Assembly: GCF_008974285.1 (NCBI RefSeq) | Contig: NZ_BKZV01000003.1 | Location: forward strand, 434,001 to 498,000 | Source of the DNA: Thermogemmatispora aurantia | GTDB lineage: Bacteria; Chloroflexota; Ktedonobacteria; Ktedonobacterales; Ktedonobacteraceae | Length of the DNA stretch: 64,000 nt | Direction: 5' to 3' | Shown: positions 1 to 10,100 of the stretch, piece after piece | Numbering within the stretch: the first letter of the stretch is position 1 | Layout of the letters: every line of letters starts with the position of its first letter | The notes under the pieces: model-generated | The model's input: the letters and a program-made list of their open reading frames with translations, nothing else | Told to the model about the DNA's origin: nothing | The model's database searches: none | Made by a program: the position numbers and the translations under genes

Positions 1-42
1 TATTGGAGCATTAGCCACTGGGGGCGGCCACACGGGTGCTGT

Positions 43-121
43 TGGCCTGGCCGGCGTCTCCTCAACGCCCTGGCCGCTGAGGGGCGGGCGTCCGAAGGGA
101 GATGAGGCGCTGGCCAGGCCA
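43..121. repeat. Inverted repeat downstream of the methylase gene
   Basis: Perfect 10-base arms TGGCCTGGCC (43-52) and GGCCAGGCCA (112-121) enclose 59 bases. It lies just beyond the stop of the leftward methylase gene, so it could be a transcript-end structure, but there is no T-run and the loop is long. Positions 1-133 hold no other feature I can support; the defence operon may continue to the left of the window. Confidence 0.35.
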
Positions 122-133
122 GGGTTGGCCGGG

Positions 134-3100
134 TTAGCTGGAGCGCGGCGGATGGGCGACGGCGGGATCGGCGGGCGGCGGTGTGAGGCGCGTGCGATAG
201 GGCTGGCCCGTTGCGCTGGCGCGCTGCAGTTCGTCGTAGATCTCCAGGATGACCCGCTTGGTGCGATAGTCGTCGTAGCGCTTGAGGTCTTCGCTCCTGA
301 CGATGGGGAAGGTTTCCATGATGTAGTCGACGTCGTCGCGGGCGATGCCGTAGAGGTGGAAGTAGGCGGCGTCCAGCTCACAGCGCAAGAGGAAGCGCCG
401 CTCTTCGTCCCAGCGGAAGGGCGGCCCGTCGTAGCCGCTGTCGCGGGCGAAGGCGGCCAGGTCCCAGGCGGTGTAGGTGAGTTCGAGCACTCGCCGGGTG
501 ATCCAGGAATGAAGTGGCTCATCAGCCCACGGCGCTTTCTCTAGAAAGATGGAAGGTGGCAGATAGGCAGATTCATACACTACACCCATGGGTAAAGACG
601 GCTTGGCATGTTTTTGCCTGAGGATATAATCTCCTACGAAGCTGCACATACATGCAAGTAAACAACTTATAATACTCTGATTATCTAGATTGGCAGTTGT
701 AATATAAAGTGTATAGCTTACTGCAGTTCGCGGAATAATGGTTCCGATAAGTGTCCGCTCATTGGTCGAGGCTGTTATTTGCTTAATCACCGGAAACCAT
801 GCCTGTTTCCATCTGCTAGGAATACGCCTATAGACTTCTTGCTCCGGGGCCCAAAGATAAGGCAGCGTCGCAAAGTATGGGTCCTGACGCTCCGCTATCG
901 AGCTGGGATGAGGCTGCTGTTGGCGAAAAGGATTCTGAGGATGTATCTCAATGCTTGCAGCCCTGTGGTCGTACATGCCGGTCATCTTCCCCTCAAATAT
1001 CGGCAGCCACCTCTTCCCATCTTTGTAGAATATATTCCCCTCCAGCCGCCAGCCCTCGCGCTCCAACTGCTCGCGCGTGCGGAAGAGATGCGAGTCGTTG
1101 GTCATATGAAACATCGTAGTAAACTTTACCCCCCACGGATTCTCTTCAGGAGGGCCCTCCTTGACGAGCACCGGCACGCGCTCATAGATGGCCTTCGTCA
1201 GCTGCAGATCGCGGCGCGAGCGAAAGACGGGGCAGGTGCGCGTATTGGGATTGATCAGAGCCACATCTTCGGCGGAAAGAGTAAAGCAGCGCTCCGCCTC
1301 CTGCAGCTCCTCCACCTTGTGCAGGAAAAAGGCGAAGGTCGCCCCCTGCGACACCGGCTCCGCGGAACCGGTCAGCGTCAGCAGGCAGAATTTCGTGCGG
1401 CTATCCACGTCAGGAAAGAGGCGCTCTCTGTTCTCAAAATCATAGAGGCTGAGCAGCGAGCGCGCAGTCATGATATCCTGGAAGAACGCTTTCGTCGTAT
1501 CGTCCGTCGCAATCCCGGAGGGCACGATGCAGCCCAGACGCCCGCGCGGGGCGAGCAGCAGGCGCATCGTCTCAGTAAAGATCGAATAGGTATTGATATC
1601 GCCCCGTCCGCAGAGAGGAAAGCGCCCGCTGTTGCGCACGAAATGGCTCTCGTAGGCCACCCGCTGCAGCTCCTCCTCAAAAGCAGCGTACAAGGCAGGG
1701 TCCTCGTCCTGCAAAGCCACAATCATCTTCCGCCGCTGCGCCGCATTGCGCGCATTGGCAATGTCAGGCCGGCGCGAGGCAAACCACTCCTTCTCTTGCA
1801 GCTTGATGCGCTCCCAGGGCGGATTAGCCAGCACCACATCGAAGCCGCCCGACCAGCCAGTCTCGGGGTTCTCCGGCTCCTCGCCCAGCTCCGGCAGACG
1901 GAAGACCCCTGGAAAAGCCAGGTGCCAGTGAAAGAAACCGTACAGCTCGCGCAGGCGCGCAATCTCGGCCATCATCCAGCCCGGCACCTGCTCGGGCGCC
2001 TCCTCAAACTTGCGCCTGATCCCCTCCGTCACCGGATATGGCAACTCAGCCGTTCGTCGCTTGCGCCAGACAAAGGCCGCGCACCAGGCATCGGCCAGCC
2101 AGCGCGCCCGCTGATACTCCTGCGACCTCAGCAACTGACGATAGCGCTCCTGCTTACGATGCAACTGCTCAACATCATCATCACCAATCGCCTCCATGCG
2201 CGTCAGACTCTCCACAATCCGGCCCTGGTCCTGCCAGAGCTGCGCATCCAGCGTAAACAGACTGAGCTGGCCCGCCCGCTGGGCCCGATTGAGCTTCTTG
2301 TACTCCCCACACAGCGCGGAGTCATCGCCCTCGACCTTCTCAAAAGCGCTATCGGGAATGCCCTCGCGCAGCAGGGCCGGCGTCGCCCCGATCAGGCTAT
2401 TGCCGCACTGAATATGCGCATCCAGGAAAGAAAAAGGCTTGCCCGGCTCCAGCGCCTCCAGCCAGAGATTCACCTTGCACAACTCCACCGCCATCGGATT
2501 CACATCGACCCCATAGAGGCAGCGCCCCACCACATCGCGCAAGGCTCGCCGCCGGGCCTCCAGTCCCGGCTCCTCGCTGCCCGTGCGCACCGCCGCCAGC
2601 CGGCGCGCAATGCGATGGGCTGCAGCAATCAGAAAATGGCCGCTCCCGCAGGCCGGATCGCAGACCTTCAGACTCAGAATAGCCTGCTCAGGATCAGGCT
2701 GCGCACAGGCCCGCTCCAGCACCGGCTCCAGCGCCGAATCAAGCAGGCACTCGATCAGGCTGGTCGGCGTATAGTAGGTCCCCGTCGTCTTGCGCTTACT
2801 GCCCGCGACCACCTCCAACGTAAAGTTCGTCTGCTCCACATTGATGGAAGGATGCATCTCCAACAGCGACTCATAGACGCTGCCCAGCTCCTCGGACCCC
2901 AGGTCTCTGTAGTTGACGACACGCAGGACCTTCTGCTCATCCTGGACCGTCGCCAAGGCCCGCACCGCCACCAGCAGCGCATAATTCGTCAGCTCGCAGT
3001 CAGCCAGATCGGGCAGGGCCTCACGCGAGAACAAAAAGCCATTGAGCGCCGGCAGCCCCAGCTCTGGACAGCCCTGCTCGCTCCCCAGCCGCTCCATCAC

Positions 3101-4147
3101 CAGACGCAGCGCCCGATAGAGATCGCTATGGCGCGTCCCCAGCCGCGCGCGCGCCAGACGACGCAGCCGCGCCGTCGAATAATAGTTCACATAGCGCCTC
3201 CGCGCCTCCTTATCAGCATCGGGCCGCAGCAGCACATCGCGATCCTCCGCCACAAAGAGCACAATCAAACGATAGACCAGACGCAGCAACTGCTGATAAT
3301 AATCATCCGCACTCAGCTCACCGGAGCGCAAGCGATCACGCAAAGCATGATTGGCCGGATGCGCCAGAAAGCCACGCCCCAATTCCTCGATAGCTGTGGT
3401 CACCCCCTGGCGCAAATGCTCCAGCGCCCGAACCCCATCCTCGTGCGCCTGCCGTGACCAGCGCTCCAGCCAGCACTCAGCGGGATTCTTGTCTTCACAT
3501 TCAAAGCGTGACTGATGGCAGAGCAGCCAGAAGAGCACAAAATCGGCGTAGACCTCTCCGCGCAGCATGGCCTCCAGATCGAACTCCAGATAGGCCTGGC
3601 GCGTCAGGCTGACGTTGCGACGCAGCAGCCGCAAGCGCAGCCCATTCGAGACAATGCCCCACAAATGGCCAGACGAACGATTGAGCCACTCCTGCACCAG
3701 GCTAAAAGGACTGCTGCGGCCACCGCTGGCGAGACGCTGAGACTGATCGAGATCGGTCCGATAGCCCACCAGATGAATGGGCAGCTGCCCCCAGAAATAA
3801 GTGATCGGATAGCTCTTCTCCCCAATCACCTGCGGAGACGCCTTCACCAATCGCCCATAGCCCAGCTCATGGAAAAGCGGCAAGAGCCAATGCTCATGCG
3901 TCAGCTGCGTCTCATCCATCTGCGGATAGCGCACCAGCGCCTCCTGAAAGCGCAGCCAGCGCCGGCGGACGCGCGCCCAGGCATCGCTGATCACCTCGTT
4001 CAACTGCTCGCCTGGACAATGATACTCAGCAGAACTCAGCCCACCCAGCGCCTTATCCCCCTGATCGATGCGCGCCAGAAGATCCGGCGGCAGCAAAGCC
4101 CCCTCAGACTCGATCGTCGAGAAAGTGATCTCCTGCCGTTGCTGCAT
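134..4147 (-). CDS. Eco57I-type N6-adenine DNA methyltransferase, DISARM-like (DrmMI/PglX-like)
   Basis: A 1337-residue modification enzyme expected to methylate adenine in DNA, marking host DNA for a restriction or DISARM-type system. The SAM-binding motif DPACGSGHF starts at residue 497 and the catalytic NPPW of the gamma-type N6 methylase is at 775-778. The roughly 480-residue N-terminal part is helical and resembles that of PglX/Eco57I-class enzymes; the C-terminal part should be the target-recognition region. The start at 4147 has GGAGG six bases upstream. It is the third gene of a leftward operon after the DUF1998 helicase and DrmD-type ATPase (96-base gap). Oddity: bases about 600-790, encoding residues about 1120-1185 in the specificity region, are much richer in A+T than the rest of the gene. 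I see no separate nuclease motif, so it is probably a methylase rather than a type IIG enzyme. Family call firm; DISARM assignment inferred from neighbours. Confidence 0.85.
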   Translation of the reverse strand: MQQRQEITFSTIESEGALLPPDLLARIDQGDKALGGLSSAEYHCPGEQLNEVISDAWARVRRRWLRFQEALVRYPQMDETQLTHEHWLLPLFHELGYGRLVKASPQVIGEKSYPITYFWGQLPIHLVGYRTDLDQSQRLASGGRSSPFSLVQEWLNRSSGHLWGIVSNGLRLRLLRRNVSLTRQAYLEFDLEAMLRGEVYADFVLFWLLCHQSRFECEDKNPAECWLERWSRQAHEDGVRALEHLRQGVTTAIEELGRGFLAHPANHALRDRLRSGELSADDYYQQLLRLVYRLIVLFVAEDRDVLLRPDADKEARRRYVNYYSTARLRRLARARLGTRHSDLYRALRLVMERLGSEQGCPELGLPALNGFLFSREALPDLADCELTNYALLVAVRALATVQDEQKVLRVVNYRDLGSEELGSVYESLLEMHPSINVEQTNFTLEVVAGSKRKTTGTYYTPTSLIECLLDSALEPVLERACAQPDPEQAILSLKVCDPACGSGHFLIAAAHRIARRLAAVRTGSEEPGLEARRRALRDVVGRCLYGVDVNPMAVELCKVNLWLEALEPGKPFSFLDAHIQCGNSLIGATPALLREGIPDSAFEKVEGDDSALCGEYKKLNRAQRAGQLSLFTLDAQLWQDQGRIVESLTRMEAIGDDDVEQLHRKQERYRQLLRSQEYQRARWLADAWCAAFVWRKRRTAELPYPVTEGIRRKFEEAPEQVPGWMMAEIARLRELYGFFHWHLAFPGVFRLPELGEEPENPETGWSGGFDVVLANPPWERIKLQEKEWFASRRPDIANARNAAQRRKMIVALQDEDPALYAAFEEELQRVAYESHFVRNSGRFPLCGRGDINTYSIFTETMRLLLAPRGRLGCIVPSGIATDDTTKAFFQDIMTARSLLSLYDFENRERLFPDVDSRTKFCLLTLTGSAEPVSQGATFAFFLHKVEELQEAERCFTLSAEDVALINPNTRTCPVFRSRRDLQLTKAIYERVPVLVKEGPPEENPWGVKFTTMFHMTNDSHLFRTREQLEREGWRLEGNIFYKDGKRWLPIFEGKMTGMYDHRAASIEIHPQNPFRQQQPHPSSIAERQDPYFATLPYLWAPEQEVYRRIPSRWKQAWFPVIKQITASTNERTLIGTIIPRTAVSYTLYITTANLDNQSIISCLLACMCSFVGDYILRQKHAKPSLPMGVVYESAYLPPSIFLEKAPWADEPLHSWITRRVLELTYTAWDLAAFARDSGYDGPPFRWDEERRFLLRCELDAAYFHLYGIARDDVDYIMETFPIVRSEDLKRYDDYRTKRVILEIYDELQRASATGQPYRTRLTPPPADPAVAHPPRSS

Positions 4148-4243
4148 AGATGCCTCCGCCTTTCCTTGAGAGAATCGATGGTCGCCTGTCAGAGCAAGAA
4201 CTTGCTCGTTCGTCTTCTTTTTTTCTCGCCCGGGCCTCCTACC

Positions 4244-7147
4244 TCAACGGGCCAGCAAAGGAAGATAGACATAGATACCCAGCACATCCGGCGGCAGCAG
4301 CGGCTCGACCGCCAGCTGCCGCAGGCTCAGCGACGCCACCTGACGCACGCGCCGATGCGACTCGCGCAAGGCTTCAGCCCGCCTGCGGGCCTGCTCCTCC
4401 AGGTACGGCAATAGATGCTGTGGATACCCATCGATGACTCGCTGCAGAAAATCCGTAATCTGCTCCGGCGCCAGATTGGCCTCGGCAGGCGCCTGGGCCA
4501 GCGCCTCAATCTCCTCAGCATCTTCAAGCCAGTCGGCCTGCGCCGGTGCCCCACGGAAGGCATAAAGCTGACACTCCTCCGCTAACAGCGCCTCCTCCTC
4601 GCCGCGCGTCGCCGTCCGCAGATGAAAGCGCAGACGCACCAGCAGCAGCGTCGTGCGCTTCTCGACATGGCTGGTGCGAAAAACCCCACAGCGTCGAGCA
4701 ACGCGAGGATTATTCACATCATCGACCGGATCAAGGGCCGTATCCAGCACATAGGTCGCCAGCCCCTCAACGAATGGATGCGTACGACTCAGATAGAGCG
4801 TGCGCGGCAGGCCCAGGCGTCTGAAGCTCACCCGCAGATGCTGGCCGTTGGGACCAGCATAGCGCGGCAGATTGACAGCATCACGCAAAGGTGCAGGCGT
4901 CTCCCGCAGATCGACCTCCCAGACGTCTGGCTCGCTGCGAAGCTGTTTCAGAGAGGCCTTATAGGCTTGCAGCACCTCGGTCGTAAAGCGCTCCACATCC
5001 TCGCTCGACCCGATGGCCGCCTGCACCTCGCGCAGCTCCTGAGCGACCTCCTCCACTTTGATACTATGCTGCGCAAAGAGCGTGCGCGAGCGGCGCTCTC
5101 GATCAGAGGCCGCCTCCCACTCGCGGTAGAGATTCCTCTGCTCCCCCTTCAGCAGGTCCTCAAAGCCCGGCAGCAGCAGCTGCCCCGCATGCGCTCCGAT
5201 CAGGCTCTCATGCAAGAGCAAGCCCTCAAAGATCGCCTCGATCACCTGCTCGGTATCCAGCGGCACCGGCACCGAAATTCCCAGCTTCGAGCGAATCTCC
5301 CGATGCTTCTCAAGCAAGACCCGCAGCACCACCCCATCGATCTGATTATCTTCCCCAAAGAGCGTTATGACTTTCACCAGTGGGCTGGCCTGCCCAAAGC
5401 GATCGACACGCCCTTCTCGCTGCTCGTGGCGCGTCGGATTCCAGGACAGGTCATAATGGAGCACGGCATTGAAATATTCCTGGAGATTGATACCCTCGCT
5501 CAGACAATCGGTGCAGACCAGGACCCGGCGCTCGTGCTGAGCCAGCTGCAGGACCCGGTTCTCGCGCTCCGCCGGCGGCAAGAGACCCGTAATGGCCGAG
5601 ACCTCAATCTCTTCCGGCAAACGCTTCCGCAGCGCCTTCGCTACATACTCGGCAGTCGGGATGAAGCGACAGAAGACGATCGGCTGATAGCCTCCCTGCA
5701 CCAACCCCTTGATCAGCTCAATCGCCTTTTGCAGCTTCATATCCTGCTCAGAGGTAATAGCCTCGGCCTCGCGCGCCATCGCCAGCAGACGGCGTCGAAC
5801 CCGCTGCTCTTCGCTGATGTCCGCCCCTTCCTCGTCTCCCTCTTCGAAGTCGCTGCCCGGGACCAGATCGAGGCCCTCGGTCGCATCGCTGTCCAGCAGA
5901 TCAAACACCGTCTGGCGTCCAATCTGATCGGCCTCCTCTACGCTCTCGGCTCCAGCCACCTGGGCGCGGCTCCGCAGCGTGGCCGCTGCCGCCGCCGGAC
6001 TCGAAGCCAGCGAGCGCAGCAGGGCCAGCGCCGACCACCAGCGTACCCGACGCCGCGTCTGCCCGCCAGTGGGATCGCGCACCACCTCGCTGGCATAGCT
6101 GAGGGCTTTTTGCATCAATCGGCGATAACTATCGGAAAGCTTATAAGATTCCAGACGATCATCACGCTCTGGAAACGGCGTCTCACGCTCCAAATAGGAG
6201 CGGATATCGGCGCGCCGTCGCTGCACAAAATGCGCCGCCAGACGGATGCGGTGACGCTCGTTCTCCCGCCCGCTCAAGTCCTGCGGCAGCTCCTTGAACT
6301 CCTCCTTCAGGAAGCCCAACAGCGAGCGAAAGGCCTCCTCTTTGCCGCTATGGGGCGTAGCCGTGACCAGGATCAGGTGACGGCGCGGGTCAGCCGCCAG
6401 CCCGGCGACCAGCTGATAGCGCTGATGGCGCCCGCTCCGCTCGTGGCCAGGGAAAGCACAGGTATGGGCCTCATCGACAATCACCAGCTCGGGGCAGGTC
6501 CGCAAAAACTCGTCGCGCCGCCGGTCCGCCTTGATAAAGTCCAGCGACACAATGACGAAGGGATAGTACTCGAAGAGCGAGAGGTCCCGCTCAGGCAGCC
6601 TGCGCTCTAGCTGAGCCACCGTACTGGAGAGCACAAGCTCCGCCTCAATGTGAAACTTCTCGCGCAGCTCAGCCTGCCACTGCTCGGCCAGATGCGGCGG
6701 ACAGAGCACCGCCAGGCGCCTGACTTCGCGTCGATCCAGCAGCTCGCGCGCGATTAAACCCGCCTCGATAGTCTTGCCAATCCCCACGTCGTCAGCGATC
6801 AGCAAGCGTACCGGATCGAGGCGCAAGGCCATCAATAGCGGTACGAGCTGATAGGGCCGCGGTTCAAACGCCAGATGGGCAAACGAGCGGAAAGGCCCCG
6901 TACTGGCACGGAAGCCGAAGCGCACGGCATCACGGAGCAAGGCACACGAGGGGTGGTTACCCCACTGACGCGGATCAGGCAGCGCAAACTGCGCCGGCTC
7001 AACCGGCTCCAGCGGCAGGTAGACCCCTGTGACCTCCTCATCGGTCCCGCCGAGGGGACGCAAGACCAGCAGATCGGCGCTCGACTCCGGCAATACCACC
7101 CACTCACGCCCTCGCACCTTGACCAGAGAACCGACGGCGTAATTCAT
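4244..7147 (-). CDS. drmD: SNF2-family helicase/ATPase, DISARM DrmD-like
   Basis: A 967-residue superfamily 2 (SNF2/HepA-like) DNA translocase. The Walker A segment [12 protein letters not shown] is at residues 119-130 and the DEAH box at 225-228 (VIVDEAH). The C-terminal RecA lobe contains the SNF2 motif around [13 protein letters not shown]. The N-terminal '[10 protein letters not shown]' segment is typical, as I remember the family, of DrmD, the SNF2 component of class 1 DISARM. The ATG at 7147 overlaps the TGA of the upstream helicase (ATGA), which favours this start over an in-frame ATG 12 codons upstream and indicates translational coupling. In DISARM this protein acts with a DUF1998-type helicase and a methylase to block incoming phage DNA. 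A HepA/RapA-like housekeeping role is less likely given the neighbours. Confidence 0.85.
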   Translation of the reverse strand: MNYAVGSLVKVRGREWVVLPESSADLLVLRPLGGTDEEVTGVYLPLEPVEPAQFALPDPRQWGNHPSCALLRDAVRFGFRASTGPFRSFAHLAFEPRPYQLVPLLMALRLDPVRLLIADDVGIGKTIEAGLIARELLDRREVRRLAVLCPPHLAEQWQAELREKFHIEAELVLSSTVAQLERRLPERDLSLFEYYPFVIVSLDFIKADRRRDEFLRTCPELVIVDEAHTCAFPGHERSGRHQRYQLVAGLAADPRRHLILVTATPHSGKEEAFRSLLGFLKEEFKELPQDLSGRENERHRIRLAAHFVQRRRADIRSYLERETPFPERDDRLESYKLSDSYRRLMQKALSYASEVVRDPTGGQTRRRVRWWSALALLRSLASSPAAAAATLRSRAQVAGAESVEEADQIGRQTVFDLLDSDATEGLDLVPGSDFEEGDEEGADISEEQRVRRRLLAMAREAEAITSEQDMKLQKAIELIKGLVQGGYQPIVFCRFIPTAEYVAKALRKRLPEEIEVSAITGLLPPAERENRVLQLAQHERRVLVCTDCLSEGINLQEYFNAVLHYDLSWNPTRHEQREGRVDRFGQASPLVKVITLFGEDNQIDGVVLRVLLEKHREIRSKLGISVPVPLDTEQVIEAIFEGLLLHESLIGAHAGQLLLPGFEDLLKGEQRNLYREWEAASDRERRSRTLFAQHSIKVEEVAQELREVQAAIGSSEDVERFTTEVLQAYKASLKQLRSEPDVWEVDLRETPAPLRDAVNLPRYAGPNGQHLRVSFRRLGLPRTLYLSRTHPFVEGLATYVLDTALDPVDDVNNPRVARRCGVFRTSHVEKRTTLLLVRLRFHLRTATRGEEEALLAEECQLYAFRGAPAQADWLEDAEEIEALAQAPAEANLAPEQITDFLQRVIDGYPQHLLPYLEEQARRRAEALRESHRRVRQVASLSLRQLAVEPLLPPDVLGIYVYLPLLAR

Positions 7148-10100
7148 GGCTCCCTCCCGAAAATGTGTGGATAACGGCGACATAGCTCACCCCACTGCTC
7201 CCGAGGGCCAAAACGCAGGACCAGATAGCCCTGATCGTACAGCTCCTCACTGCTCTCCACATCGCGGGCGGCGCGGGCAACGCCGGCAGGCCCGTCGCCG
7301 TCGACATAGATGGCTGCCGCATCAGCATCCCCATCGTAGAGGAAGTCAGGGGTAGCCGAGCAATACGGCGGCTGCCAATGGGCGCGGGTCGGCAGGCGAT
7401 AGCCCTGCTCCTGCAGCCAGCGCAACCACTCGCGCTCGATCTCCTCGCGGGCCTCATCCAGCAGCGTGGCAGACACCTCCTCTGCCGCAGTCGCAGCGAG
7501 CGCGGGACCCGTCTCCTCAGCCAGCACGACGCGACACTCTCTTAGTTCGGCCAGCAGATCACGGATACGCGCGCGATCCAGCAAGCGATGGTCGCGCTGA
7601 TTGGCGTAGGTCATCAGACAGTAGTAGCAGGCCGCCTCACAGTCCTCGCGGGCGCGCGAGGCCCGGCGCCGGTCCTCCAGGGTCTCGGGATCATAGTGGC
7701 AGAGCCGCAGAGCCTCGCATGCGACTCGCGCCAGCGCCTCCGGCACATCGATCAACTGGCGCAAGACGCCAGCCCCACCCTCGGCAGCCTCGTAGAAGAG
7801 CAGTAACTGACGCTGATCGGCGTGTGGCAATGGCTCCGCGGCCAGCTCGTTATCTTCAAGCTGGTAACAGAGCTGGATGGCGCTCTTGAGCGCCGACTGC
7901 AGCGAGGCCATCTGTGCCACATCCAGCTCCTGCTCCGGCTTGAAAAGCAGGCAGTTGCGCGTATCTTCGACGTAGGGAATGACGCGAATGGTGCCAGCCG
8001 GCAGGGCATCAGTTGGGTCACTGGCAATGGCATCCTCCTTGCCCCACTCGCCCGTCTCCTTGTTGAGGACAAAGCCGCGCCTGGCCTCGTTTCGCCGTCG
8101 CAGCCGCCCGAAGTTCATGCGCCAGAGCGTTGCCGACTGCCCGTAGATCAGAGAGCCTAGCGTCTGGCCCCTGCTCTCTATGCGTGCGACGACACGCAAG
8201 GAGCGCCCGCGGCTTTCGGAGAAGCGCAGGGCGGTGTAGATCTCATAGCCCTCGCGCAAACGCTCCTCTTCGTCGGAAGTGATTTTGTCACGGCGCCGCG
8301 TCGAGACGTTCTGCAGGCGGAAGAGCTGGTCCAGGCGCCGGCTCAGCGGACGCTGACAGGCATCGCAGACCTCCAGGCTACGCTCTGCCGTCAGCGGATG
8401 CAGGTAGCCACAATGGGAGCAGAGGTACGCCGAGGAGGTGATGATGCCCGAGCCATCAGCCTGCCGCGGCAGCAGCGAGCGATGAATGACATAGCGTGAG
8501 CCTTCGTGATAGATGATCGCCCGCGGCGCGAATTCGGCAATCGCCAGGAAGCGCGGACGCGAGAGATATTCATCGCGCTGCCTGGTACGGCGTGCCGGGA
8601 TATAGGCCGAGAGCGGCAGGCGCGGGAAGTTGTAGCCCGGCAAGAAGCCCTCACTGGCAAAGTAGCGATAGCTATAGAAGTCGGACTGTTCGACATTGAC
8701 ATCGTTATCGTGATCGCCACTGGTCAGCAGCAGCAGTTGTGACTCGGCCTCGGCGCGCAGGCGCTGGGCACTCTCCTTATCCTGGTGACTGCGCGAAGGA
8801 TCGGTGATAATGCGGTCCTGGGTATTGCGTTGGGCAAGCGCCGCACGGTAGAGGCCCCGCCAGCGTTCGCAGGCCTGATCGAAGCGCTGGGCGATATGGC
8901 CTAGCTCCTCATCGAGCCAGTTCTCGCTATACCAGCGTGCCTCTGCCAGGTCGCTGCGCAGGGTCTCCAAGACCCGCGCCGCCCGCGCCCGTGCTCTCTC
9001 TCGGGCCTGCCCATCTTCCAGCGACTGACGCACGTGAGCCTGAATGGTCAGGGCCGGCGGATCGCCGGAGAGGTCCAGCAGGTCTTTGAGCGATTGACCC
9101 AGTGAGAGGCCCGTCTCGGCAAGCCAGATAGCGTGTATATGGGCCCGAATCAGGTCTTCGTTGGTCAGGTCGATACGCGGCGGCGTCACCGCCCCCTTGA
9201 CCATCTCCTCGGGATGGCGGAAAAAGTATTGATCGTGCGAGCTGCCAGTCGAGCAGTAGGAGATGATCAGAGCTGGCTGGCCGCTACGTCCGGCGCGCCC
9301 ACTGCGCTGGGCGTAGTTGGCAGGCGTTGGTGGGATGTTGCGCAGATTGACAACGTTCAGATCAGCAATGTCGATCCCCAGCTCCATCGTGGGCGAGCAG
9401 TAGAGGATCGGCAGCTCGGCCCGGCGAAAGGCCTCCTCGCGCTCCTGGCGCCGCGCTGCTGGTACCTGGGCAGTGTGCTCCTGAGCCTGGATCTGCTGCA
9501 GGGCGCGAATATCTTCGGCACAGCGTTGATAGAAGTTGACAAAGAAGGAGTTGACAGGCATAGCCTGATCCTGCGGTAGCTCCAGAATGCGCAGCGGATC
9601 ATGGTAGGGTATGCGACCATCGCCGGGGAGCCAGCGCATGGCTGCGGCGGAAAGCTGATAGCCGCGCCCCATCCCACGCTCGTCCTCCGTGACGGCCTCG
9701 ACGAGGCCGGCCTTGCAGAGACCAGCCAGCAATTGGCGAATAATCTGCTGCCGGTCTTCGACTGTCAATTGCAGACTGGAACCCAGAGCCGATATTAACT
9801 CCTGTCGCACGTAGCGCCCGAAGCGACTCAGGCCAGACAGATAGCGATTGCTGACGGACTCACGTTCATGGGTCCGGCTGCGCGGGTGGGCAAAGACGCG
9901 GCTGGCATAGAGCAGCTCCTCATCTTCATCCAGTCCCCAGGGCGGGACCAGGTATTGACTGCTCTGCTGCTTGATCTTCTCCTGAAAATGGGGGTCCAGA
10001 TAATTCACTTTGATGGCCAGGCCGCGGCGCAACTCGTCGAGCAGTGTACGACAGAGCCTCTGACGCACTTCGGATGAGGCAGCCTGCAAGGCTGGATGAC

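Noticed and set aside
779..3457. 892-codon open frame on the plus strand opposite the methylase
   Set aside because: It lies wholly antisense to a methylase with clear SAM and NPPW motifs; the translation is rich in Arg, Gln and Leu without domains, as expected for a G+C-rich shadow frame.
4622..6610. 662-codon plus-strand frame opposite the DrmD-type gene
   Set aside because: Shadow of the SNF2 gene; low-complexity Gln/Arg/Leu composition and no motif.
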